This document shows positions 48,016-59,230 of a DNA stretch of 64,000 nucleotides, piece by piece; positions within the stretch are counted from its first letter, which is position 1, and each line of letters opens with the position of its first letter. Origin of the DNA: Stenopsyche tienmushanensis. Its lineage: Eukaryota; Arthropoda; Insecta; Trichoptera; Stenopsychidae. The notes beneath the pieces were generated by a model. It did not search any database and was not told the origin of the DNA. It saw nothing but the letters and a program-made list of their open reading frames with translations. The position numbers were made by a program, and so were the translations under genes. The stretch lies in contig WACJ01000366.1 in assembly GCA_008973525.1 (NCBI GenBank), positions 1-64,000 of the forward strand, given 5' to 3'.

Positions 48016-48121
48016 CTAACGGACTGTTCAGCAGTTGTTTGCAGTTGAGGAGTTCGTAACCGTTTGCGAGCAATTTTGACAGACACCCAGAGATATCATC
48101 TGGAGCAGAGCGGGACGTCGT
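48016..48121 (-). CDS. Internal exon of an unidentified minus-strand gene
   Basis: On the minus strand TTTATTATTCCAG precedes ACGACGTCCC and the segment ends AGTCCGTTAG before GTAAGACTTC: a good acceptor and donor 106 bp apart. One frame is open across all 35 codons and includes APDDISGCLSKLLANGYELL then NCKQLLNSPL; the other two frames contain stops. It begins in phase 0 and ends one base into the next codon. The peptide looks helical and soluble, with no signal or membrane segment. I do not recognise the family. It is in frame with the candidate microexon at 57447-57475. Confidence 0.7.
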
Positions 48122-48801
48122 CTGGAATAATAAAATAAATTCCGAATTAACATATGAAGTAACTGAAGACGGTACTCTTTAATATTCTTATTTCGGAATA
48201 TTATTCCCGTCTAGCGGGATGTAAATATAATATATAAGTATACGCGAAGTCTGAACTTGCTGTCTGCACTGAATACCACAGATAAAAAAATACATTAAGC
48301 CGAGACATGTATATCAAAAAAATCATTTAACATTCATAAATATTTATCATATTCTATGGATTTGTATAACATCAGAATTGATGGAAACCGTAAAAATCCA
48401 TCATATACTCAGTATTGATATTGTGCATGTGCATGGTTATAAGAATATATACATTCATACATGGCTTCCCCCACTCCCACTACCATATTTTGTCAAATTT
48501 TAAAAAATATGTTTAGTTTTAATAAAGATCGCCTAGTCAACATACTAAATATCAAGATTCTATATTTAATACTTTTCGCATAAAAAAATGTTTCAAAACC
48601 GATCACTTTTAGGCCCAACAAGGCAGAAACGTGCCTTAAACCTATGTAAAGCTTTTATGTATTCACCAGTGTCCAGATTACATATGGATCTAAGTGTGTA
48701 AATATTCATAGAAATATAAATAATCTTGTTTTAATTTGTAAAACTAAAATATTTTTGCACAAGTTTTAAATTATTAAAACACGTTAAAATTTTAAATACC
48801 G
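48122..48801. other. Intron-like AT-rich DNA
   Basis: Lies upstream of the exon acceptor in transcript direction. Nothing else was recognised. Confidence 0.4.
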
Positions 48802-48803
48802 TA

Positions 48804-49492
48804 CAGTCAAATACACCTTTTTTTGTGCGGTAGATGCGTTCCGCAGAAAATCGCATAGAAAAAGCTATGACTTACATATAAAATGTGAATATGCGTTCCA
48901 TTTTAAAATCCGCATAACTTTGAAACCGTTATATAAAATATATCCAAAATCGCATAAAAAAAGTTAATGAAAAAACAGGAAAACAATAAGGCAATTAAAA
49001 ATAACATTTTTGGTCATTTTTCATAGTCATTTTTAGGCTTTATTTTGTCACAGTTTTAATTTATTTTAAATAGGTAAAAAATATTTTTTGACAAATCTGG
49101 TAGTAATAATAGAGGGTTATATAGAAAAGATTCGTTCAGTTTGAAGTAAATTAATTAATTAAAACTTGAGATATGATATAAGCCGTGTTGAAAAAAGTAG
49201 TTAAAAGATTTCATTCTGGTAGGACCAGCCAAGTTGCCGCGTCACTAAAATAGTTATAACTCTGTAAGTAGTTGGAATTTTAGAAATTTCTTCGGAGAAA
49301 ATATTTTTTAAAGTCGAAATATTGGAAAATTGCAAAAAATTCCAAATTTCGGTTAGTGTTGATGATTTATTTCCTATTTTATCCAAAATATCTCGATACG
49401 TACTCTTTATGAAGTTAAAAAAAAATTGCTTTAAAAAAAACCGCATAACTTTGAAATCGCATAAAAAAAGTCGCACAAAAAGAATTAACGTG
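48804..49492 (-). mobile_element. pogo-type element with GTGCG-rich ends
   Basis: TA (48802-48803, 49493-49494) flanks CAGTCAAATACACCTTTTTT then GTGCGG on the left and, inverted, CACGTTAATTCTTTTTGTGC then GACTTTTTTTATGCG on the right. Repeated CGCATAA/CGCATAG words fill both arms. A minus-strand frame (49201-49623) starts outside the element. Its inner part, with TEIWNFLQFSNIST, faintly resembles the end of a Tigger transposase core, but this is weak. Confidence 0.65.
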
Positions 49493-49494
49493 TA

Positions 49495-51594
49495 TATAAA
49501 ACAAAATTCTAAATAAGATCTCAACTTGGACTTTTTCGTATCTGAAGAGCCATAAATAAGATTATTGTATAAACTATTGAATGTCTCTCTACATTTATTA
49601 AAATACTCCAATGTTAAAAACAATCACAGCGAGCAAATGGAAAAAATTCAGAGGATTTTCAATGATATCACGGATATAACGAGCAAAATTTCTGAGAATA
49701 TATTTGTATGAGTTTATCTAGAAAGGCATTATAAATGCCAATATTGGATTTGTAGATGGTATCATGTTTAGCGGACTTTTCATGAGTTTAATGAAAACAT
49801 CAAAAAATAAATTTGATAACATTTTTGCAGCATTGAGATCACTCAAAATATATTAATGCATGGCGTAATTTGGTTATTATACTTTATTTATTTGCCAAAT
49901 GTTCATATTGACCTAAATATTGGACGTTATTATGTTACTAGCGATCAATGAATTGTGATAAATTTAAAGGCGCCACCAAATAATGACTGCTTCTATAAAA
50001 TATTTCACTCTAATAAGTTTACTGCGAAAAATTAACCATATGATATTTTTTTTATTTTTATTTAAACTAACAAAACCACAATTTATGGTTTTATCATTGC
50101 TTGGAATTAAATGTAAGTAATCGATATGGAGAGTATGAAAAAAATGTGTTATCGATCAATTAGTGATTGTGCTATTGGGTTTATTGATTAAAATTCGCAG
50201 TATGGCAATACCATTGTTTTAAAATTGGCAGATAACATCAAATTTAAATTGAATAGATGTATGGTGTGATACAATCCAAAACCATGTGGATATATAAAAC
50301 AATGAATGACGTAAGACCTCATTTTAATATAATGTCGAAATGATATTATGTTTTCAATTATAAAATACACTTTGTGGCATAGTAATTATTATCAATATAA
50401 CAAATTATTTATATACTTTTATTCAAAAAGAATAATGGACGTGTTTATGGTTATTTTGATATGAAAATCAAAATATATCATAGTTTTCATGTTTGATAGT
50501 TAGTGTTCGTTATTAGCATTGGATTTCAGATAGCGTTTTCAATAAACAACGATATATTAATGCAAATAAAAGACAGGGATGTAACTCATCTGATATCCTT
50601 TGATTTCGAGTCGACGAAGCTAAATGTTTCATCTGAAATGTTGCATTGATGACACAACGTCATGGAGTACAATTAAATTTGAATTCAGAACTAGAGAGAT
50701 AACTAAATTAGAGTCGAGTGTCCCGGTCTCCAAATCAGAATGTTAACTACATACGTCTCTGATGACACATGTGGTTCGAGTTGGTTTAAGTGGTTTCGAA
50801 AGTTCTAGTTAGTTAGAGGACGCTTTTCTGTTTTATTTTTCGCCAAAGCGACGCCCTGGTAGTTCGGGATGTGCGGTCTGGATCATTACTCTGGACGCTC
50901 AAAATTTGGAAACTACCACTCAAAAGTTACACACTAAAATTCACACCACCACGCTTTGTTATTTCGCAGGCATCACGAAAATATTAAGCGTCGTAAAATT
51001 TTGCAATACACGAAATTTTCAACGAGCTGCGTTCGTATAGAAATGAATATATTTAGATTTGGTCAGGGATATATCGAATGAAAAAAAACGGGAATAAATT
51101 ATTACGAATACATCTCAATGAAATATTGGATCAAATTCTTACTTTTATTACAACAGTAACGTTTTTTTTAATGGCCCATTAAAAGAATGATATCAATATT
51201 TTATTGAAGTCATAAATTCGTGGCGTGCTTTACGCATGCATTCGAGATTATTTTTGATATACAGAGCTTTTCAAGCTTTTAAAACTTGCAATTTAAGTAG
51301 AGATTTTTAAAGCTTTCTTTAACTTTAACGTTGTGTCCAACTGACGATAAACCAAAAGCTTTTGACTTATATTTCATAAAACATATATAAAGCTGTCTTT
51401 TAAACCTATTATGTATAATATGTAATTTCAATCATAGGGACTATTACCTAAGGGTACGGTATTTATTAGAGCCCGTTTAAAAGATCAAATCAGCCTATAC
51501 CTTAAAGAAAGCCTTTATTGACGCAATTGAATAAAAATAAAATCATATACGTGTGTATATAAAAAAAACTAAAGTTTAAATTTAGGTAGAAATC
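49495..51594. other. Mostly AT-rich non-coding stretch
   Basis: About 50560-51000 is somewhat less AT-rich. No gene, end repeat or exon is supportable. Confidence 0.4.
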
Positions 51595-51719
51595 TATCAG
51601 GTCAGTTCGAAAGTTCGGGCGCATTTTAGAGAAATTTTTAAATATTAGAGTGTCCTGTAAGTTTCTTTCGTTTTCATATTAAGAAAAAAATAAACAATAA
51701 AATTTATTGAATAATGTAT

Positions 51720-52231
51720 GATCCATTCTGTTCTATTACCTTTCTCCATCGCTAATTCTGGCCGTTTTCTGGCAATTACACCTCTTAGATTATTTAGTTG
51801 GAAACAATATTTTTTTGAATTGATCGCTCATAATAAACTACCCCTTTACAGTCCCACCACAAGTGCATAGCAAAACTTTTTTTGAACGTAGGCCAGGTTT
51901 AGCTACAGTTAAAGCTTCTGTACCCTTGGTCCAAGACCGTTTACGTTGGATATTCTCATAGAGTATCCAACTTTCATCTCCAGTGACAAGTCTCTTCAAA
52001 AAAAGGTTGGTAATTATGGCGTTGGAGAAGAAGATCGCATGTTAAAATACGCTGAAGTTTATTTAAGTCAGTCAGTTCATGAGAAAGCCACACATTTGAA
52101 CGATTGATATAGCGAAATTTTGTCAGATGATTATGGACGGATGTTCGTGGAATTTCAAACTTGTTAGCTATTTCGCCAACAGTATATCGCAGATTTTCTT
52201 CAACCACGGCTATGATTTGATCTGTGTTCAT
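51720..52231 (-). pseudogene. Mariner transposase, left copy: HTH and first Asp motif
   Basis: The open frame 51974-52231 reads NTDQIIAVVEENLRYTVGEI, KFEIPRTSVHNHLTKF and VWLSHELTDLNKLQR, the second helix-turn-helix and linker (usually WVPHELT) of mariner transposases. After a frameshift the strand continues LVTGDESWILYENIQRKRSW, holding the first catalytic Asp, and AKPGLRSKKVLL. It then jumps to a C-terminal-like WRKVIEQNGSYII near 51730, so the region with the second and third Asp is deleted. Confidence 0.88.
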
Positions 52232-52299
52232 TTGCGAAAGAAACTTATCGGATAACCTAATAGTTTAAATAAAACACAATTTAGCATTATATTTGGAAT

Positions 52300-53596
52300 C
52301 TGTTGAAATTTAGAGAAAGAAGCATTTATGATGAACCTCGTTCAGGAAGTCCTGTTAATTTTGATAACGACGTTTTAAAAAATCTTGTGGGATCAGAGTC
52401 ACAAACAACAGTACATCAGATTGCAGAAAGGATGGATACAAGATATTTTCGTGGAATTATTCACAGAAAACATTGTAAAAAGATCTATTTTGACCGATAT
52501 TTGACCAAAAAATGTTTGTTGGTTTGAAAAATTAAGTCACAAGAGTTAGGATGGGGTTTATGAAAAAAAATGCTTAAGAGTGGGTCCGCGAAAGAAAATT
52601 TGTTCAAGAAGGGGTATGCAGAATACATAAGTTTAAGAAACGCTTGTTTAGACAATAGTGTATTTCAATAACATGTTTTTATTTAAAATACATATTTTAT
52701 ATTATTTCATTGTGAATTCTTCGAAAGCAGTCTCCAATATGCAGTCCTGGTTTTCGACTACACTTATTTCGGTGACTTTCTTTTTGCCATTTTGCAGTAT
52801 ATTTTTTGAATATCTTAACAAGCAAAAATTACTTACTACAATTAAACGTAATTTATAAAGCTTTAATTGAAATTCTGCGAAGTTTTTCCGAAGCTTGTCG
52901 ATTTCTTCACTCTCAAAGGGCGACTGACTCGCCACGGTGTTTTGCATGGCGAGTGTGAAACGACCGCATTTTTTTATACTGAGTTTCGTTATCTCTGATT
53001 TGTCTGAGCAATATTTTGATTCGTTATAAGGTGGCTTAGATTTTTAAGAACATTCAGAGAAGTTACAAACATATATATATATATATCATACGGCTCCTTG
53101 TTGTAGTGGCTGAGAGCAGACATACGACCGGAACGGTAAAAATGCTTTAGTGGCTGAGAGTAGACAAACGACCGCAAAGGGTTAATGCAAATGTTTACAG
53201 TGTTGTTTAAACTTAGAATTGATTAAATAATGTCCGCGATTTGAAATATTAAGAAAGTGTTGTTTCATCATGATAACATTAGACCGCATACGGCTTGAAC
53301 AAAGCTGCAAAAAAATAATTAATTTAATTGGGATCTTTTGCCACATCCTTCTAACTCCCCGGATATTTCCCTAAGTGATTTTCATCTATTTCCTGCCTTA
53401 CAATTTTTTTACTGGGGAACAAGATGCAAATTCTAAACAAGATGCAAAAAATGGACTTTCAAGTTTTTTTGACTCAAAACCAGTATTTTTATACAGCAAT
53501 GTAATTGAAAAGCTATCTGTAAGATGGCGAGAAATTGTAGATAATGGAAGAAAATACATCAGTGATCAAAATGTTTGTTTTATTTATACCATTTAA
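52300..53596 (+). pseudogene. Mariner transposase, right copy: HTH, second and third Asp motifs
   Basis: Near 52310-52500 the plus strand reads DEPRSGSPVNFDNDVLKNLV and TVHQIAERMDTRYFRGIIH, an N-terminal mariner region. After the insert it resumes near 53215 with a stretch ending VSSxxxNIRPHTA-like (usual HHDNARPHTA) and then PHPSNSPDISLSDFHLF (usual YSPDLAPSDYHLF, third Asp). It ends SVRWREIVDNGRKYISDQN, the mariner C-terminus. The first-Asp block is missing, and frames are broken by stops and the insert. Confidence 0.85.
52620..53188. mobile_element. Insert inside the right mariner copy, possibly piggyBac-type
   Basis: Mariner similarity is lost after about 52540 and resumes near 53200. 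The insert's right border reads CGACCGCAAAGGGTTAA, like a piggyBac CCCTTTG end plus TTAA. A similar AAAGGGCGACTGACTCGC stands near 52915. A phrase AGTGGCTGAGAG[C/T]AGACA[T/A]ACGACCG occurs twice near 53105 and 53150. An 81-codon minus frame (52702-52947) is unrecognised. The left border is uncertain. Confidence 0.45.
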
Positions 53597-53639
53597 AAAT
53601 TTCCCAAAAATGCGCATGAACTTTTGGACTGACCTGATA

Positions 53640-54049
53640 ATAGTACACATCCCCATTGTATGATACATCAAATTGTACAAATTAGTTAACTTCTTCTTTA
53701 ATAAATAATTAAGGCAAGTGAAGCTTATTAATATTTTCAGTGGTATCAAAAAGAAGATCAGGTATGTAAAATTAAGTGTAGAGATATAAATTGTATTAAT
53801 CAATCCATACAGGGTATTTGTATTCTCTTGAAAGTGAATAGCATCACAATATTCAGAAGAAATATGGAATTGTCTGTAATAATATTTCGCCTTTTTGTTG
53901 TACGAATTGACCCAGTGTATTATCTCGGATTACGGTGTTTAAAGAACTGAAAACGTATAAGAATACATAAATTTTTAGCTCAAATAAACATAGGCCTTCA
54001 GCTTAAGAATTTATTGTAAAAAGGCGAAGTAAGTTCCAGTTGGAAGTAC
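53640..54049. other. AT-rich stretch
   Basis: No supportable feature. The minus frame at 53513-53803 starts inside the mariner and is an AT-rich chance frame. Confidence 0.45.
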
Positions 54050-54600
54050 CTTCGTAGCGCTCCAGAAAACGTGGCGGAGTGCAGAGCAAACATGGTTATG
54101 AAAAGCAAGACCCCGTATATTTGTCATGTTTCATTTAGAGGAGTACGGTAGTAAACAACGCCGCACAAACAATGCCCCAAATAAATGGGCTTTATTTGTT
54201 TTGTGAGTACGTCCCCACCGCAGTGCTGGCCCTGGCGAGACGAGACTCGGGCGAGGGCACGTGCGAGATCACGTTTCATCACTTCGCCATCCATTTTGTA
54301 TGGCGGCCACACCGTCTTTTGAGCATTGCGACAGCCTGAAATTTTTATTGTGTGACTACAATTCACAGCGTCGGGCTGTGCCAAAGAATTTACGCAGCAA
54401 GAGTGGCACATGTCTTCGACGGAGTTCACATTACTTTTTTTTATTTCCCAGACGTCTCGAAAAGGTTTCGAACATTGGCACTGACCTTTAGCTTTCGGAC
54501 AGGAGGTTGAAAATCTGAGTATTTGTCGGAGAGCGTGTGAACAAAGATGATGTAAAAAGCTAACAATAAGACGGCATAAAGATGCAGGAGACAATAAAAG
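54050..54600 (-). other. Less AT-rich block with a 156-codon open frame (54124-54594)
   Basis: This is the longest frame in the window not explained by a transposon. It is Cys-rich (for example SCPKAKGQCQCSKPF and DMCHSCCVNSLA) and on the same strand as the exon candidates. No domain is recognised, and no clear acceptor or donor bounds it. On the opposite strand TTTTTATTTCCCAG at 54437-54450 looks like an acceptor but lacks a partner donor. It could be a real exon or terminal exon, part of an unknown element, or chance in GC-richer DNA. Confidence 0.3.
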
Positions 54601-57446
54601 CTTTATTCTTTAATAAAATCAACGTTAAACAAGATCTGATATGATAAACAAAGAGGTTTACATGAAGGCGCTTCAACATACTCTCTAAATACCAATATTG
54701 TAATTCAATGAGTGGAGTTGTTAAACCGACAAGTTATTAGGATATACCTAATAATTAGGCCTAAATAAGAACAATAGTCCATTGCTTAGTTTCTTTGTTA
54801 ATTCTGCGAATGTTTGAAAAGTTTAAATTTCAATTTACAATGATGATTACTTCTCGGTTCAATAATTGGTAAAGTTACTTATGTATAATTGTTCCAATGT
54901 ATGAAACCAAAATCATATTACAACTACACTACAGTAATGATTCTGAATTTGCGATACTGAAAGAATGCAATGAGGATAACATGTGGCTATTAAATAACGA
55001 GACTGGCGATATATATTAACTTTAATGAGGATTTTTTTAATCAATATATTTTCTTTCTGCATCGATGTATAGTTGTTATCTTTGCTAGCTGTTTTATTAC
55101 ATATCTTTCCTAAGATATCCCAGAAGCCTTGTAGATTTCTTCTACATATCAGAAAGTAACTCCCTTGATGAAATAAATTTATACGAATTTAAAGAAAACA
55201 CAAAAATCACAGATTCTAGTGAATAGCAAAAATTGTGATCTAAAAACTGTTTCCCTTAAAAATTTTGCACTAATCTAATCTGCCAAAATTATGTCGACGA
55301 AAATACATAGCTTAGTGTTAAATGACTTATAATTTTTATTTTGTTTAATATCCCCAAAATAAAAGTGTGCTAATTTCATCCAAAATTAATATATCAATTC
55401 TAACTTTTTATGTCCCATTGGGACATAAAAACCATGTATGAAATGTTGGCAATAATGGAGTTAAACAGGATGAATTCGTAAAACAAGCAAAAGATATACA
55501 TGCACGGATGCAATATGCAATTTAATTAGTTCTACGTAAATAAAACTGAATAATACTGCAAATTACCTACTGGTTAAAAATTTAATTACATATAAGAAAT
55601 GGATTGCATGTAATCTTGAAGATCATCAATGGATTCGTTAAGCTGTCAGGCTGAAATTGAAAGCTTTCTATTATCCACTAGGTGTTAACATGAGAACATC
55701 TTAAATTTAATTAGATCACGCGCCGTCTGTAGGGATATTTCCCGATGAATGGACCTTCGCCATATGGGCATTCGCGGATTAAGCGAATATTAAAGTGTTT
55801 ATTAGTTGAATTTAGCGGCTCTCGGGCGATTAAAATATGGATTAATTTAATAACAACAGATAAAAGTCGTAAGACTATCAGTAAATATTTACATAAGCGT
55901 CTCATTGTATTTATACAGCATTGTGTACGATATGCGATTAGCCTAAGCTAGGAAAAGCTTAAGTGTTTATGTAACTGTTTATAGCTACTAGACTGCTGCC
56001 TTTATTGGGAAGAGGATAGAAAATATTTAAATACATACAACAATTGCTAATGGAAGCGAAGTCAAAATGTGTATTCATGAAATTATCTAATTAATTGAAT
56101 TCCTAATTAGTTTTCATGAAAAGATGACGTAGATTTCCCTAAATCTTAAGTTAATCGTCAATCAATTAAGAATTTTATCTTATCACATTTCACGCATTAT
56201 TATCGCAAATATTATCTCATCCCACGCAACAAAACAAATGACAGATCAATTTTTATACCCAAATAGATAAATATTGACCTTAGACAATGATTATCTTATT
56301 AGACGTGTTTCATATAGAACTGTTTTAGTATCAAATAACGTTATAGTCAGTTTGTATCAAAATTAATGCACGAGACTCTTTATCTATAAGTGGTATTGTG
56401 GTTTAATTTTACATATTTTAGATTAGACATGGAATGTGATAAATTATCAACAACAAATTTGTGCGCAAATGTTAATCTCATATGATGCTTAATAATTCAT
56501 CTAAAGAGAGATTTGCGTAAATTTTCATTGGTTTGCTATGGAAAGGATTCGGTTCTAATATTAAAATAGTTTTAAAGCAAATAATAGCTACAAAAAACAA
56601 GGACTAAGGATAATATCTACAATCTAAATATATATGTTGGTTGTTATGTGCAAATATTAACAATTTGATGATATGATTCCCACATGACTAAACACTATCG
56701 CATAAAATTCATAAATTTTCTGTCGCTGTTTTTCACGAAATATATTCTTGCTATAATATCGTCACAAGTGTCAGATATGTTGACATGTCAAATTGGTAAC
56801 ATTTAGTCTGGCGAATCATATATTTTTATGAATTCGTATTGAAAATTTGGCTCATTTTAAGGCAGTGTATTATCTTCAACTCATGCTTTAAATGTCGGAA
56901 TGTTGATAGTTTTATCGAGTTTGAAAGTTCAAAAATGCAAATATTTTAAATATGACTTTTAACAAAGCCAATCGGCGGATGTAAATATTTACTACCAAAA
57001 ATGCATAATCAACAAGCATTTTTGGCACAGCAACATTTTTGCAACAAATCTGGGTGGTCAATGTGTATATTGGATAAGACATTTTTTTGATATGAAAATC
57101 AACAATATGATATGATGACAGTGTTGTAAATGTAGCTTTTTCGTAGAGTATACTGAGCTGTTGTTATTTTAAATTTGCCATACTTTGCTTGTTTATATGA
57201 CTAGCATTCGTAATATACGATAGCAGATTTGCTGTTACGTCATTTTAGCGATATACAAGTTCCAAATGTAAAGCTTTACATCATTTATATACTGCTATGT
57301 CGATATGTTCGATGCATCTATTTGACTTGACTTAAGAATCAAATACAAAGTATTGAAGTAAGTGAATCAGCAATAGATGGAAAATGTATTTAAGGAATAA
57401 ACATCATCGATATAAGTGGATAGAGATGGATTATAATATTACGTAC
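54601..57446. other. AT-rich DNA with a CpG-containing block at about 55700-55960
   Basis: The block contains GCGGATTAAGCG, GGCGATTAAAATATGGATTA and TAATTTAATAACA, homeodomain-type cores suggesting conserved non-coding DNA. A perfect 13-bp-arm palindrome lies at 55405-55431. No gene was seen in the rest. Confidence 0.35.
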
Positions 57447-57475
57447 CTTCACTTTAGAATTGACCCACCCCACAA
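57447..57475 (-). CDS. Candidate 29-bp microexon upstream of the 48016-48121 exon
   Basis: On the minus strand CACTTATTCATACGCAG precedes TTGTGGGGTG and the segment ends AAAGTGAAG before GTACGTAATA. One frame is open: two bases finishing a codon, then VGWVNSKVK ending in phase 0. The exon at 48016-48121 starts in phase 0 with TTSRSAPDD, so the two join without a frame break across an intron of about 9.3 kb. The polypyrimidine tract is weak and the segment very short, so chance cannot be excluded. Protein not recognised. Confidence 0.4.
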
Positions 57476-58033
57476 CTGCGTATGAATAAGTGATAATAAT
57501 GATATATTATAATTGTCCGAAGAGTTAAGCAATGATTTGCGATCATCTCTGCACATAGATCACCCCATTGATATTTACAGGCGAATCTGGTTAGTGGTCT
57601 GCCTCGTCCTCTTTTTCCTGATCAAGGTCTTCATTGATGTGTTAACATCGCAGTTTCCAATCATTTGTCTGGTAAATACAGATCATAATAATTTTATTTT
57701 TAAACGTAAATTCGTAAAAAACACTTGAACACTTGGTTGAAAAATATTGCAAAACTTTGTGAGATTGCTGAGAATGTTTAAATTATTTTTCTTTGAAAAA
57801 AAAATAATTATAGGAGAAAGTATCAACGATATTTGAAGCTGAGGTTACGGGAAAATTAATAAGGAATGTTATTCAAAATCTATTCAATTCTTGTGTAGGA
57901 ATTCCAAAACTTTTCCGACACTAGCACTGTTACTTAGGTCGATGTCATTTAGATCGGGAGAGCTTGTATGATCCTTTCGATTATCGGATCAGGGAAGAAA
58001 CGTCGCAATGTGGATGAGGATGGTTATTTAGGT
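57476..58033. other. AT-rich intron-like stretch
   Basis: Nothing was recognised. The frame at 57513-57728 has a hydrophobic run but no splice support. Confidence 0.4.
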
Positions 58034-58564
58034 TTAACCTGTTGAGGAGCGAGCAAATTTAAAATCGATGAAGTCGTTGATGTCATAATCGCTTTACGCC
58101 GATTACTTTCTGTCAGCTCCTAATCAGCCTAAGACAATCTTCAATTCGAGGCAGAGTCAATTGTAAATAAACATTTGATAACATACAAGATCGCGTCATT
58201 TCTTTACATAAACAATGCACAAAAAATCGATTTATTTGCTCCTCCTTTAGAAGGAAATGATAATTGAACAAAGACTCATTCAACACGCAGCGAAGAACGG
58301 CAAGCAGTTAAATAGATAACACACAATATTCGGTCGTTTCTTTGCGTAAACAAATAACACACTTGAAATCGAAATCATTGTAAGTCGATAAATTTGGGCT
58401 TAACGATCTACACAATCATGCGAGGAACTATCCGTCTCAGTCTCCCGAACTGCGCTAAGTTCTCTCTGTCTCTGTCTGTCTCCGAGCTTCAATGTGCAAG
58501 AGTGCTCTTTCTGGGGCATAAGAATTAGGACGTACATGTACGTCGAAGCTCCCTGACAGCTTAA
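58034..58564 (+). mobile_element. piggyBac-type MITE, copy B
   Basis: TTAA lies at 58034-58037 and 58561-58564. The left end CCTGTTGAGGAGCGAGC and the inverted right end GCTGTCAGGGAGCTTCG pair partly. The interior is collinear with copy A at 12531-13087 over almost its full length, including CTCCTCCTTTAGAAGGAAAT and the CTGTCTCTGTC tract. The right 60 bp differ from copy A and include the palindrome CGTACATGTACG. Confidence 0.85.
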
Positions 58565-58667
58565 ACTTATACTTTTATTTATCCGAACTGAACTTCTTAA
58601 AATGGCTAGGATTGTAAATGAGTCGTCTAGCAATCGTCTAGCTGATTTTTAAAAATTATTGTTAATA

Positions 58668-59228
58668 CATTTATCCCTCGATTTACGCGGTAGATACGTT
58701 CTTCAGAAAGCCGAGTAAATAGAAACCGCGTAAAAAGGAAAGGAATTTATACAAAAATATAAGATATGTTAAGTCTTAGATTTCATATTAAATTTGAAGA
58801 TTCATTCCGAAAAATCCGCGTAAAAAAGATCCACAGTTTGTAGTAGTTTTTTTTTTATTAAAAAAACCGTGATTTTTGATTGTGTTTCATTTTTCATAAG
58901 GTTTTTATATACTTCTTCATATTGTGCACAAGTATTTCGAAGGTTTTTTTAAAAATTGAGAGCACGTTCCGTGTTCGGATCAATTTTGAACACAATGTTT
59001 TCCAATTTTCTTATTAGGTTTAGAGCGTCATTTAATTTTTTTTCAATAAATAATAACGGTTCGGAAGATTCATCTTCACTTACATGATCCGTTTCGGGTA
59101 TTAAAATAAGGCCAACTAATTCTTCTTCGATTATAACGTCATTGGTAAATAATTCTTCGATATCCTTACAAATCTGCCTTAAAGTGAAGTCGCGCAAAAA
59201 AAGTATCGCGTAAATCGGGAGATGAGTG
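58668..59228 (-). mobile_element. pogo/Tigger-like element with CGATTTACGCG ends
   Basis: TA (58666-58667, 59229-59230) flanks CATTTATCCCTCGATTTACG and, inverted, CACTCATCTCCCGATTTACG, both continuing CG. Subterminal CGCGTAAA and GTAAAT words recur in both arms. A minus-strand frame (58949-59197) lies inside. At 561 bp it is a deletion derivative. Confidence 0.82.
58949..59197 (-). pseudogene. Probable pogo/Tigger transposase C-terminal fragment
   Basis: This is an 82-codon frame: RQICKDIEELFTNDVIIEEE, an acidic ETDHVSEDESSEP stretch, then IEKKLNDALNLIRKLENIVF. Tigger-type transposases end in an acidic region followed by an ALxxLExxLRYxEQ-like helix, which this resembles. Position and orientation inside a pogo-type element support it. 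No catalytic core is present. Confidence 0.6.
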
Positions 59229-59230
59229 TA

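Larger units (their letters stand above)
51597..53637. mobile_element. Head-to-head composite of two mariner copies
   Basis: TA (51595-51596, 53638-53639) flanks TCAGGTCAGTTCGAAAGTTC on the left and, inverted, TCAGGTCAGTCCAAAAGTTC on the right; both continue into a GCGCATTTT-type stretch. Coding sequence in the left third (51720-52231) runs on the minus strand and in the right part (52300-53596) on the plus strand, so both outer ends are mariner 3' ends. Both copies lack their 5' ends, and their N-termini meet near 52235-52300. An unrelated insert of about 0.6 kb lies inside the right copy. Confidence 0.85.

Noticed and set aside
53070..53090. (AT)n run as a functional repeat
   Set aside because: A short simple repeat of a kind common in AT-rich DNA.
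54437..54530. Plus-strand acceptor TTTTTTTTATTTCCCAG
   Set aside because: No suitable donor gives an open exon downstream, and the strand disagrees with the other exon candidates.
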